A stretch of DNA of 64,000 nt from Shewanella polaris (GTDB lineage Bacteria; Pseudomonadota; Gammaproteobacteria; Enterobacterales; Shewanellaceae), in contig NZ_CP041036.1 of NCBI RefSeq assembly GCF_006385555.1, positions 1,488,001 through 1,552,000 on the forward strand, written 5' to 3'. The notes below the pieces were generated by a model. That model was not told the origin of the DNA, made no database searches, and saw only the letters and a list, made by a program, of their open reading frames with translations. Of the stretch, positions 9,338-17,353 are shown piece by piece. The stretch's first letter is position 1. Every line of letters starts with the position of its first letter. The translations under genes were made by a program, and so were the position numbers.

Positions 9338-11161
9338 CTATATAATGTGTAATCTAGCTAACAATTTAGCAAAAAAGTTCAATTGCACATCGTCGTCATC
9401 TTGCCCTGCTAATTTATCTAAACGTTGTTGTACTAATCCGTAAAGCGTGTCTGGAGCAAAGTCATTATCTTCATTGGCAATACCAGCAGGCATCTGCATC
9501 AGCAGTTCAACTGCTTGATCCATATGTTCAATAGCATGGATATGAAATAATCCTTTATCAATAGCCTCAATGACAGCGGGTTCGAGATTCAATTGTAATA
9601 CATTGGCTTTAGGCATAATAACACCTTGTTCACCGCTTAGGCCTCGGCGTTGACATAAATTAAAGAAACCTTCAATTTTTTCATTTACGCCACCAATCGC
9701 TTGCACATTGCCAAACTGATCTAATGCGCCTGTCACCGCTAAACTTTGAATAATAGGTTGCTCTGCTATTGCAGACATTAAACAGCAATACTCTGCGAGT
9801 GAAGCACTATCACCATCAATTTCTTGATAAGACTGCTCAAATACAATATTAGCATTGAGATGAAGAGGTGCATCACGACCAAAAATTCGGTATAAGCAAG
9901 CAGATAGGATCATCATGCCCTTAGCGTGAATATTGCCGCCTAGCTCTGATTTACGTTCAATATCTGCCACTTCACCATCGCCATAATGAACTGATGAGGT
10001 AATACGTGCAGGTTCGCCATAAGTATAATCACCAGTATCTATCACCGTAAGGGCATTAATTTGGCCTACCATAGCGCCTTTAGTTGGCAGATTGATGAAA
10101 TTATCATCAAAACTTTGAGCAGAATATACTTCAGAACTATTATGACGGAAGGTTAACTTTTCCAATGCTTTAGCAATAGCGCCAGCATTTAATGCAGATT
10201 GACCACAATAGGCTTTTGCTTGACCTAATAGTTGTCTAAATTCCAACATGCTTAAACTTAACCGTTGCTGATGCTCGACCAAACGGGAGCTATACCAAAA
10301 TATCGGTAATAGACTAGGTGGTTCTAACTCAACCGATTCTGCGTGGGCAAGCACATTCAACCACTGTACATACGCAGACTCAGGATGCTGTGTTAAATCA
10401 ACTTCGTTGCTCATTTCAGCCAACAATGGAAAATGACGACTAAAGTTTCGATCTTCAACTCTAAGCTGACTATACGATAAACCAGAACCTACAAGTATGA
10501 TCTTACAATTAAGTGGAATGGGGGCTAACTCATTATTGATGCGGTAAAAACCATCATGCAGAATTTGCATTAACAAATCCCAAAGGTTTTCTCGCTGCCA
10601 TAATGATGCTAAGCAAATAAACACGAAATGGTTAGACGCTAAAGCGCCAGGCTTATAAACGCTTGATTTATCAGTTTTAAGCATTCTACCTAGTAGATCC
10701 GCACGGCGAATTGTCCCTTGTAAATAGCAAGACAGTGACTCTTGTTTAGCGATAATACCGACATGTTCAGGTGGAAGAGTTTGCTGCCATTTAAATTGAA
10801 TCTCACTATCTTCCTGTAACTTTTTAGTTGCCACCAAGTATTGACTTGATGGTGTATTCGCTTGAGTTACCAACGCATCGATAAATAGTGGTCTATCTAC
10901 ACCTAAAAAATCAGCAAGAAATAAATGTTGTGAATCTATTTTGCTCATGAGTTTGAAGGTATCGACAACTCGTTCTTGACCAAGCAATAAATGACTAGGG
11001 AAAAATGCACAAGTCGATGAGTCTGGTAAATGATATTGAGGAGCGAGTTTCGCACTAGGCAATAGCGTTGAATTCATATAGTGGTAATTTGACTGCGACA
11101 ATGAAAATAATGAAATGATATTAGCATAAAGCGCCGTAAAAGCCTCAGCAGATTCCATCAT
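9338..11161 (-). CDS. Lon-like protease, YcbZ type
   Basis: 607 residues. The C-terminal third is a Lon-type serine protease domain with the catalytic Ser in GDSASLAEY (about 450) and Lys in NEKIEGFF (about 493). The preceding GNIHAKGMMIL block is typical of Lon enzymes. The N-terminal half aligns in position with the AAA part of YcbZ, but I see no Walker A GxxxxGK[ST], so it may not hydrolyse ATP. Two starts are possible: ATG 11161 (MMESAEAFT) or ATG 11077 (MNSTLLPSAKLAP); neither has a strong Shine-Dalgarno. Neighbouring fabA and rmf match the E. coli ycbZ locus. Confidence 0.9.
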   Translation of the reverse strand: MMESAEAFTALYANIISLFSLSQSNYHYMNSTLLPSAKLAPQYHLPDSSTCAFFPSHLLLGQERVVDTFKLMSKIDSQHLFLADFLGVDRPLFIDALVTQANTPSSQYLVATKKLQEDSEIQFKWQQTLPPEHVGIIAKQESLSCYLQGTIRRADLLGRMLKTDKSSVYKPGALASNHFVFICLASLWQRENLWDLLMQILHDGFYRINNELAPIPLNCKIILVGSGLSYSQLRVEDRNFSRHFPLLAEMSNEVDLTQHPESAYVQWLNVLAHAESVELEPPSLLPIFWYSSRLVEHQQRLSLSMLEFRQLLGQAKAYCGQSALNAGAIAKALEKLTFRHNSSEVYSAQSFDDNFINLPTKGAMVGQINALTVIDTGDYTYGEPARITSSVHYGDGEVADIERKSELGGNIHAKGMMILSACLYRIFGRDAPLHLNANIVFEQSYQEIDGDSASLAEYCCLMSAIAEQPIIQSLAVTGALDQFGNVQAIGGVNEKIEGFFNLCQRRGLSGEQGVIMPKANVLQLNLEPAVIEAIDKGLFHIHAIEHMDQAVELLMQMPAGIANEDNDFAPDTLYGLVQQRLDKLAGQDDDDVQLNFFAKLLARLHII

Positions 11162-11312
11162 TCAATGTCATCTCATTGTCATTTAAATGATTAAAGACAA
11201 TAAAAAGTCAGCGAATAGACATTGTCATTGTCAACATAGGTATTAATGATGATAAAAATATACTTATTTTGATTAAATGCTATCCATTCAGATAATTTTT
11301 TTTAAATTATGG

Positions 11313-11341
11313 TTTACATCCAAACGCGTTACTTATATTAT
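11313..11341 (+). promoter_or_regulatory. Promoter of tRNA-Ser
   Basis: -35 TTTACA (11313-11318), 17-bp spacer, -10 TATTAT (11336-11341), then CTGCCCG before the tRNA start at 11353. Transcription would begin only a few bases before the mature 5' end. Confidence 0.55.
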
Positions 11342-11352
11342 TCTGCCCGTTC

Positions 11353-11442
11353 GGAGGGATGGCAGAGTGGCCGAATGCACCGGTCTTGAAAACCGGCAAC
11401 GGTTTATCCCGTTCTAGGGTTCAAATCCCTATCCCTCCGCCA
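11353..11442 (+). tRNA. tRNA-Ser (TGA)
   Basis: 90-nt class II tRNA with long variable arm (CAACGGTTTATCCCGTT) and encoded CCA. The anticodon arm CCGGTCTTGAAAACCGG gives TGA. The GGAGGGAT/ATCCCTCC acceptor stem is fully paired. Confidence 0.97.
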
Positions 11443-11450
11443 CATTCAAA

Positions 11451-11484
11451 TAAAAAGGCCTTATCGAAAGATAAGGCCTTTTTA
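11451..11484 (+). terminator. Terminator after tRNA-Ser
   Basis: AAAAAGGCCTTATC / GATAAGGCCTTTTT with a GAAA loop, 9 bases after the CCA. Pieces of this terminator (AAGGCCTTTTTATT) are copied with each decayed tRNA-Ser unit that follows. Confidence 0.9.
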
Positions 11485-11488
11485 TTTG

Positions 11489-11548
11489 GGCGAAAGATAG
11501 GACTTTGAACCCAAGGGTTCCTCTTTATTACAAGCAAACTATCCCTCC
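11489..11548 (-). pseudogene. Decayed tRNA-Ser copy 1
   Basis: On the plus strand this reads as antisense tRNA-Ser: GGCG and GATAGG..TTTGAACCC (3' acceptor and T-arm), then AAGGGTTC, then CTCTTTATTACAAGCAAACT, then ATCCCTCC (5' acceptor). The D-arm, anticodon arm and long variable arm are all missing. It is inverted relative to the intact tRNA-Ser. Confidence 0.75.
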
Positions 11549-11599
11549 GCAAGATCCAACGAACAAGACCTCTCAAAAGTAAGGCCTTTACTTGGACTA

Positions 11600-11658
11600 G
11601 ACAAAGATAGGACTTTGAACCCAAGGGTTCCTCTTTGTTACAAGCAAGCTATCCCTCC
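11600..11658 (-). pseudogene. Decayed tRNA-Ser copy 2
   Basis: Same structure as copy 1, with core CTCTTTGTTACAAGCAAGCT. Both acceptor strands remain as GATAGG and ATCCCTCC. Confidence 0.75.
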
Positions 11659-11706
11659 TCAAGATTCAACTAGTAAGGCATCTCAAAGATAAGGCCTTTT
11701 TATTTG

Positions 11707-11766
11707 GGCGAAAGATAGGACTTTGAACCCAAGGGTTCCTCTTTATTACAAGCAAGCTATCCCTCC
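11707..11766 (-). pseudogene. Decayed tRNA-Ser copy 3
   Basis: Same structure, with core CTCTTTATTACAAGCAAGCT. The GAACCC/GGGTTC pair flanks a two-base AA, so this part can fold as a tight hairpin. Confidence 0.75.
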
Positions 11767-11879
11767 TCAAGATTCAACTAGTAAGGCATCTCAAAGATAA
11801 GGCCTTTTTATTGGGTGAAAGACAGAGTGTCAGACTTGGGTTAGAAATTTTTTGTAAAACGTATATGTTGTTCAGTTGA

Positions 11880-12788
11880 TTAGATTTTTGGTTGACTCTC
11901 TAGTTGACTCAAATGTTGTTTCACTAGTTTAAGCATGGCTTGCGCCGCAAAAGATAAATGTTTTTGTTTACGCCAAAACAGCGATAGTTCCCAACGTAAA
12001 TCCTCACTGGCTAAGGGAATATTAACAACCGCATCAACTCTGTATCGTTCAGCAATAATTTTTGGCAGTATCATTACCCCTATGCCAGCGGCCACCAGTG
12101 CAATACCAAAATCGGCATGGCTAACACGAGTGATATTTATCGGTTTAAATCCTGCCTTTGCACAAGCGGCTAATACTAGTTCATATAGGGCGTATTCTGG
12201 TTCAAACATCACCTGAGCTAATTGATTCAGTTCACTTAACTGTAGGGTATTTTTACTCGCTAACTCATGAGCTGCGGGCAGTACTACCACCATTGACTCA
12301 TTACGAACGCGAATACCATCAAACTCATCTTCGAAATCAATAATGCCAGTCGCAAGCTCTATTTCATCTTTGTGTAAGGCTACAGTTTGTTCTATCCCAC
12401 CGCGTACCAGTAACTTCAACTCAACATTAGGATATTGCTGCCTAAACTTTGCTATCACAGGGGCAAATAACTCAGCACTTCCAAGCGGCGCTAAACCTAG
12501 CCTTAGCGTACCACCACTTAAGTTACGTAAACTATCGAGCTCAGCCATCATGAGTTGGCGACCTTCCAGTAACGTTAATGCATGTTGATATACTACTTGG
12601 CCAGCTTCAGTTAACCGTATTTGTGAGCCGCGTTTACCGCGTTCTAGCAATACCATACCAAGTTCTTCTTCCAGTAGGCGTATCGCCTTTGAGAGGGCCG
12701 GTTGAGTTACAAATGCTGTGTGACATGCTTTAGCGAAACCGCCAGCATTAACAACCTCAATGAAATAGTGCAGTGCTTTAAGATCCAT
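11880..12788 (-). CDS. LysR-family regulator, likely controls lrgAB
   Basis: 302 residues from ATG 12788 (MDLKALHYFIEVVNAGGFAK), the canonical LysR N-terminus; a longer frame would need a TTG at 12815. The winged HTH spans about 1-60 (TQPALSKAIRLLEEELG), followed by a periplasmic-binding-type effector domain (about 90-295). It is divergent from the LrgA/LrgB pair with an intergenic region of about 105 bp. In other bacteria a LysR protein (CidR) beside cid/lrg genes activates them; that role here is inferred from position. The effector is not readable from sequence. Confidence 0.9.
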   Translation of the reverse strand: MDLKALHYFIEVVNAGGFAKACHTAFVTQPALSKAIRLLEEELGMVLLERGKRGSQIRLTEAGQVVYQHALTLLEGRQLMMAELDSLRNLSGGTLRLGLAPLGSAELFAPVIAKFRQQYPNVELKLLVRGGIEQTVALHKDEIELATGIIDFEDEFDGIRVRNESMVVVLPAAHELASKNTLQLSELNQLAQVMFEPEYALYELVLAACAKAGFKPINITRVSHADFGIALVAAGIGVMILPKIIAERYRVDAVVNIPLASEDLRWELSLFWRKQKHLSFAAQAMLKLVKQHLSQLESQPKI

Positions 12789-12894
12789 TACCATAACCAA
12801 AAGTGATGTAGTCAATCATTAATATTCATTTTTTTTATCAATTAAGCAAGGGTAAACTCTTTATATCAACTAAAAAACCATGTCGTGAAACCAA

Positions 12895-13332
12895 ATGTTA
12901 TCTTTACTGAATACCCATAACACTTATTTAAAGTGTAAAACAACCTTAATTATCCAAGTGAGTGGTTTATGTTTATTTGCTTGGTTATGTCAATTGGCAG
13001 CTCACTCCGTTCATTCTATTATTCCTGGCAGTGTTATTGGTTTGGGGGTGTTATTAGTCTTATTGTCTTGTAAGTGGGTTCCCGAAAAAATTGTTAATCA
13101 AGGTTCAGCATGGTTAATTGGTGATTTGCTATTATTTTTTATCCCCCCTGTAGTCGCTATGACCAAGTATAAATTAATACTCGAAAGCTATGGTGCTGAG
13201 TTGATTATATGTATGTTATTGGCGAGTACGAGTGTCTTATTGGGGACGGCGTTTATTGTCGATAAGCTATTTAAATTTGAACGTCAGCAACGTTTAAACA
13301 ACATTACATCTCAGCGTTTACGTGCAGTTTAA
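12895..13332 (+). CDS. lrgA: LrgA/CidA family holin-like membrane protein
   Basis: 145 residues with about four hydrophobic segments. It contains the family core SIIPGSVIGLGVLLVLL (about 42-58) and LIGDLLLFFIPPVVAM (about 74-89). Proteins of this family are small holin-like inner-membrane proteins linked to murein hydrolase export, programmed lysis or, in some bacteria, pyruvate/overflow metabolism. ATG 12895 starts MLSLLNTHN. The partner lrgB begins 24 bp downstream, so the two are an operon. I cannot separate CidA from LrgA by sequence. Confidence 0.9.
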   Translation: MLSLLNTHNTYLKCKTTLIIQVSGLCLFAWLCQLAAHSVHSIIPGSVIGLGVLLVLLSCKWVPEKIVNQGSAWLIGDLLLFFIPPVVAMTKYKLILESYGAELIICMLLASTSVLLGTAFIVDKLFKFERQQRLNNITSQRLRAV

Positions 13333-13355
13333 ATTGAATTGAATGGGTAGTAGCA

Positions 13356-14042
13356 ATGAATAGTTCATTATTAGGTGTATTGTGTTTATTACTCACGTTG
13401 GTAGGTTATTATTTTAGTAAGCGTTTGTACTTACGTCAGCAGCGCATTTGGTTTGCCCCCATTATTTTAGCACCAACTATTATTTTGTTGACTGTGGTGA
13501 TATTTCAAATTCCATTAGTCGATTATTTTCAATTTACCCATTGGCTGCCTGCGTTATTAGCGCCTGCGACAATTGCTTTTGCGGTACCCATTTATAAAGA
13601 AAGGGCTCTGATTAAGCGTTATCCATTAACCATAAGTGTTGGTGTCTTAGTGGGGTTATGTTTGGGCGTTGGCTCATCATGGTTGATTCTCCATTTCACT
13701 CATATGCCGGCAGAACTATCTAAAAGCCTAATTGTAAGATCTGTGTCAACTCCCTTTGCTATTGAAGCAACAAGTGCATTTGGTGGCGTCCCTGAATTAA
13801 CCGCAATGTTAGTGTTAGTGACAGGTATTATGGGAATGCTCATTTGTGACCCTCTTTTTAAAGCTGCCAAGATAAAAAGCAGCTTGGCACGAGGAATATC
13901 ATTAGGCGCATCAGCCCATGGTGCTGGAGCAGCTAAAGCGAATCAAATTGGCCGAGAAGAAGGCGTTGTCGCAAGTTTAACGATGATTTTTACTGGTATA
14001 GCCATGGTGATCACCGCGCCTTTATTCGCGTTATTGTTTTAA
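13356..14042 (+). CDS. lrgB: LrgB/CidB family membrane protein
   Basis: 228 residues with about six to seven membrane segments. The family hallmark is the C-terminal half, with KSLIVRSVSTPFAIE (about 127), GILGMLICD-like segment and SLGASAHGAGAAKANQIG (about 184). It works with LrgA/CidA; the pair has also been described as a glycolate/glycerate or pyruvate transporter in some organisms, so a transport role is possible here. It is followed by the convergent arsR gene with no strong terminator between. Confidence 0.9.
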   Translation: MNSSLLGVLCLLLTLVGYYFSKRLYLRQQRIWFAPIILAPTIILLTVVIFQIPLVDYFQFTHWLPALLAPATIAFAVPIYKERALIKRYPLTISVGVLVGLCLGVGSSWLILHFTHMPAELSKSLIVRSVSTPFAIEATSAFGGVPELTAMLVLVTGIMGMLICDPLFKAAKIKSSLARGISLGASAHGAGAAKANQIGREEGVVASLTMIFTGIAMVITAPLFALLF

Positions 14043-14113
14043 CTCATCATTGATTGATTTAAGGTGTGATTGTAAGCAGGACTTTGTAAAACTCATTTCT
14101 TTAAACAATCATT

Positions 14114-14503
14114 TTAAAATTGATTGAGCCATTCGTCACTATTGGGTCCAACCACACATTGATTGTTAATTCTCATTGCTAAACGTTTCATACAAAGGGA
14201 CGACACATCCGAGAATCCCGTTGGTGGAAGAGTTCGTACTGATTCAACAATGGCACACCAATGAGGCAGTTTCTGTTCCGCAAGAGTGTAATAAACCCAC
14301 TTACCTGATTTTTCTTGAGTGAGTAGTTTGGCTTTGTAAAGTATTTTTAAATTCCGCGATACATTATATTGCGTCTCTTTGGTCACATCCATGGCTTCAG
14401 CAAGCGTAATTCGTTGGTCAACATGTATTAGTAGCCAAAATAGACGCAGCCTATTGGGTTCGGCGAGTGCTTTTAAAGCATCTATATATTGTTCATTATC
14501 CAT
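14114..14503 (-). CDS. ArsR-family metalloregulator
   Basis: 129 residues from ATG 14503 (MDNEQYIDALKALAEPNRLR), the usual ArsR start; a longer frame without a good start runs upstream through a membrane gene. The winged HTH covers about 10-90 (TKETQYNVSRNLKILYKAKLL, then GKWVYYTL hairpin). The CVC metal site of classical ArsR helix alpha-3 is absent. Three other Cys lie towards the C-terminus (WCAIV, SSLCMK, NNQCVV) and could form a different thiol site. ATG overlaps the TGA of the upstream gene (TGATG), so translation is probably coupled. It closes the efflux operon. Confidence 0.9.
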   Translation of the reverse strand: MDNEQYIDALKALAEPNRLRLFWLLIHVDQRITLAEAMDVTKETQYNVSRNLKILYKAKLLTQEKSGKWVYYTLAEQKLPHWCAIVESVRTLPPTGFSDVSSLCMKRLAMRINNQCVVGPNSDEWLNQF

Positions 14504-14805
14504 CAGTTTTGCTTTTTGTTTGTGAGACTGATAATCATTATAACGACTCCAATTAAGAAAACGATACTTGAATGACAAGCATGAAAAGTAAGTACCGATA
14601 AATCTGCACCAGAAAACAAAGCAAACCAGAAAAAAGGGCAGAAAATTCCGAGCAATGCAATATTTCGACCTACCTTTGTCTGTTCGGACCATTCTGCACC
14701 GTTAAAAAGCGCTAACAGTAATCGATACATTTGACTATAAGCGCACCATTTACTTATACCAGATAACATCTTGCTTATCGTTTTGACTAATAAAATTTGT
14801 TGCAT
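14503..14805 (-). CDS. Small membrane protein of unknown function in efflux operon
   Basis: 100 residues. At least two hydrophobic segments are clear (VGRNIALLGIFCPFFWFALF, about 46-65; SIVFLIGVVIMIISL, about 80-94). A mid-protein HACHS gives a possible thiol/imidazole metal ligand. I do not recognise the family. It is supported as a gene by a GAGAGG before its ATG, a gap of 12 bp after the amidotransferase gene and a TGATG overlap with arsR. Position suggests a role in metal or metalloid resistance. Confidence 0.7.
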   Translation of the reverse strand: MQQILLVKTISKMLSGISKWCAYSQMYRLLLALFNGAEWSEQTKVGRNIALLGIFCPFFWFALFSGADLSVLTFHACHSSIVFLIGVVIMIISLTNKKQN

Positions 14806-14817
14806 TAGAGGCCTCTC

Positions 14818-15519
14818 TTATCGTTCAAGGATAAAGTTATTGGCGCAATGGTTAAAATAAAGTCTATCTTTTTCGCTCGTACGTTCTTCTACTGCATGTT
14901 CTAATATTGCTGGTGAAAAACTGTTTTCACTTGCATTGATTAATGCTGAAAAAAATAGGAAATTAAATTCTGGATGGCCTTGAACCGTTAATACTTGTTT
15001 TTTATATCGTGTTAGATAATTGGGACAAAAATCATTTCCGGCGATAATATCAAAACATTTTGCAGGCCGAACAACTTGATCTTGATGGATGGCTAATATT
15101 GATATTGTTTCTCCAGCGTGTAGTTGTTCAAAGTCTTGGCGTAATGTCACTTCATAAGCACCTAATCCCCAACCAGCAGGGGAGCGCATGACAACACCAC
15201 CTAATGCATGATGGATCATTTGATGTCCAAAGCAAATGCCTAGAAGTTTTTTCCCACTATAGAAAACATTGCGAATAAATAATGTTAGTTGTTTTATCCA
15301 GTCAAGGTCATCATTTACTCCAGCGAGACTTCCACCGATGATGTAACCGTCATAATTATCAAAATCACTTGGCAATTCTAGTTTTTGATAAACGTTCAAA
15401 ACTGTCACCTTTGCGTCACGTTCCAAATTCAATTGATTTTTAAGACAACTTGAGTAATCTCCAAACTTTTCCGTTAAGGGAGTTGGTACATCACCACATA
15501 ACAATATTCCAATTTTCAT
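14818..15519 (-). CDS. Class I glutamine amidotransferase-like protein
   Basis: 233 residues from ATG 15519 (MKIGILLCGDVPTPL), which has AGAG upstream; a longer frame from 15585 lacks support. The triad is visible: nucleophile Cys in GICFGHQ (about 96), His and Glu in GHPEF (about 182-184). This is the stand-alone GMP-synthase-like amidotransferase type, whose acceptor is often unknown; gamma-glutamyl hydrolysis is another option. It lies between a metal permease and ArsR, which is an unusual setting. The gap of 115 bp after the permease leaves room for a second promoter. Confidence 0.85.
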   Translation of the reverse strand: MKIGILLCGDVPTPLTEKFGDYSSCLKNQLNLERDAKVTVLNVYQKLELPSDFDNYDGYIIGGSLAGVNDDLDWIKQLTLFIRNVFYSGKKLLGICFGHQMIHHALGGVVMRSPAGWGLGAYEVTLRQDFEQLHAGETISILAIHQDQVVRPAKCFDIIAGNDFCPNYLTRYKKQVLTVQGHPEFNFLFFSALINASENSFSPAILEHAVEERTSEKDRLYFNHCANNFILER

Positions 15520-15634
15520 AATCAACTCTATAAATGAGACATTAGGAGAGATAAGACTCATTGATTTCATGTGTAATATGTACATGTAAAAAAATGAGTC
15601 TATTAGGAATAACCAACAATCACTTCGTTAGATG

Positions 15635-16633
15635 TTAAATAACATATTGAAATAACAGGCCGCCGATAATGGCTGTTGTGAGTATAATTGAGACGAACGC
15701 AACAACGGCTTTTGGCTTTAGCACTGCAGAAACAAGTGCAATTTCTGGAAGACTCGCACCAGTTCCCCCGATAATAAGCGCCATAGCTGGACCCATACCC
15801 ATACCTTTCACAATCAATACTTTAAGAAGTGGAATAGCCATTTCGATACGTAAATATACTGGAACCCCAATTACTGCGGCAATTAAGATCGAAAACACAT
15901 TGTCTCCACCGACATACTTTTCAACGATATCTGCAGATAAGTATGCTGCAGACACTCCACTGATCAGAGCACCAAGCAATACATAGGGGATAATTTTTTT
16001 GAATAAAGCCCACGCAAAACGCAGTGCATTAGTCGATTTTGAGGGGATTACGTCAACCATAGTGAGTGTAGCTGAAGAGTCACAGCCACTATTTATACTG
16101 CCGCATGTTTGTGCTGGTTGTGATGTAGCACAGCTTTGCGTTTTAGCTATTGATGCTGAACAACGTGGTGGGGCTGTTTTGGTTTCTAACTCGCCCCCGC
16201 GCTTAATTTCATTGCGCCAAGGTGTTTTGGTAATAAACCATCCGCCAAAGATTGCTGCAAATAAGGTAATCGCTAAGTAACTCAGTGTCACTTTTAATCC
16301 GAAGGTGGCGAATATCATGGCCAATACAATAAAATTACAAAGCGGTGCTGAAATCAAAAAGCTTAAAAGGGTACCTAATGACACACCCATAGTTGCCATT
16401 CCCATAGTAACAGGCACAACAGAAGCGCTACAAAAAGGTGTCAACATTCCAAACAGAGCACCCAGTAATGGTCCCCATTTTTCATGTTTAACAAGTTTTT
16501 TTTGTAGCTTATCTTGTGGAATATATTCGCGCATAAAGCCTGTTAAAACAGAAACTACAGCTATAACAATAATTAGTGCCCCTCCTACATGAATGAATTC
16601 ATTCAATGCAATTGTAATTTTATTTATATCCAC
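15635..16633 (-). CDS. SO_0444/ArsP-type metal efflux permease
   Basis: 332 residues from GTG 16633, which has AAGAGG at correct spacing; the longer frame would start inside the operator. Membrane segments cluster in two halves (about 15-135 and 210-332). The first half has TPFCSASVVP (about 64), the counterpart of the TPFCSCSxxP thiol motif of ArsP organoarsenical permeases. The central cytoplasmic loop (about 150-190) carries four spaced Cys (PPRCSAS, QSCATS, QTCGS, SGCDSS), a likely metal-binding segment. Shewanella relatives are named SO_0444 family Cu/Zn efflux transporters. The substrate here could be Cu, Zn or As; the ArsR gene in the operon does not decide it. Confidence 0.88.
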   Translation of the reverse strand: MDINKITIALNEFIHVGGALIIVIAVVSVLTGFMREYIPQDKLQKKLVKHEKWGPLLGALFGMLTPFCSASVVPVTMGMATMGVSLGTLLSFLISAPLCNFIVLAMIFATFGLKVTLSYLAITLFAAIFGGWFITKTPWRNEIKRGGELETKTAPPRCSASIAKTQSCATSQPAQTCGSINSGCDSSATLTMVDVIPSKSTNALRFAWALFKKIIPYVLLGALISGVSAAYLSADIVEKYVGGDNVFSILIAAVIGVPVYLRIEMAIPLLKVLIVKGMGMGPAMALIIGGTGASLPEIALVSAVLKPKAVVAFVSIILTTAIIGGLLFQYVI

Positions 16634-16681
16634 GTTGTTGCCTCTTAAAAGTAGAATTAAGTACAAAACGCAATGTACGAT

Positions 16682-16703
16682 CACTTGCGCAAGTATGCAA
16701 GTG
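16682..16703 (-). promoter_or_regulatory. Three-half-site operator before the efflux operon
   Basis: CACTTGC, GCAAGT and GCAAGTG lie in a row. The first two form a perfect 12-bp palindrome (ACTTGCGCAAGT), and the outer pair forms a wider inverted repeat. It sits 50-70 bp upstream of the permease start, where an ArsR-type repressor would block transcription. Binding by the operon's own ArsR is inferred. Confidence 0.6.
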
Positions 16704-17353
16704 TTATTTGGATGTATTAGTCAACTTTATAATTTGTTTGAGACATAGTTAATTATTCTTGGTGGGATTAGTGAATTATCCGGCGACTTTTGCTCCGTTC
16801 GGACCACGGGTTTTTCTAGACTCATTTATAAATTGGGTGTGTGACTATCAATATTTATTTTGATTTGCACATTTGATTATATGAGGTTTTTGTTCTGAGT
16901 TAGTTGGTATCAACTGAGTTGTCGTTATTCAAGTGCTTGTAAGTATTGATGACTATCGTCAATAAGGTAATGTAGCCAGCGAAAATTTTATATTTATATA
17001 CTTATATTTTTTGTCATTACCTCATGGTGACAAGTCTTTTATCTCAGAATCAATTTGAATAACGTTGGGTAAAAACAGAGCTGTTTTAGTTAATGAAATA
17101 TCAATATAGGTTTGTTTAATTTATTGAAAATAGAGGTGATTTTTTAATTACCTCTAGCTAAACAGTAGTCAATCAACTTAATAGTATCAGCTAATCGTAT
17201 ATTTGAGTTGTCAAATCGTGTGGGTTAATGGCCTCAATATTTACAAGATGATTGCTATATCATCAACGGCAAAATGTATATAGCAATCAAATATCTCGGT
17301 TTCAAATGCTTTGTTTGTAAGGTCTGTAGTTAGTTGCGCTCGTTACTATTTTG
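16704..17353. other. Long spacer without recognisable genes
   Basis: About 650 bp, AT-rich, between the efflux operator and the diguanylate cyclase gene, with no ORF of note. Short hairpins are present, but nothing I can name. Confidence 0.6.

Larger units (their letters stand above)
11473..11806. repeat. Three tandem ~109-bp units with decayed tRNA-Ser
   Basis: The marker AAGGCC recurs at 11473, 11581, 11691 and 11799, giving periods of 108, 110 and 108 bp. Each unit holds a decayed tRNA-Ser piece on the minus strand plus a spacer that includes part of the tRNA-Ser terminator. Units 2 and 3 are most alike (CAAGATTCAACTAGTAAGGC in both). Confidence 0.85.

Noticed and set aside
14043..14113. 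CAATCA/TGATTG pair between lrgB and arsR as a bidirectional terminator
   Set aside because: Stem is short and AT-rich with mismatches; not convincing.
14503..14692. N-terminal extension of ArsR
   Set aside because: The extension reads antiphase through the small membrane gene; ArsR homology begins at ATG 14503.
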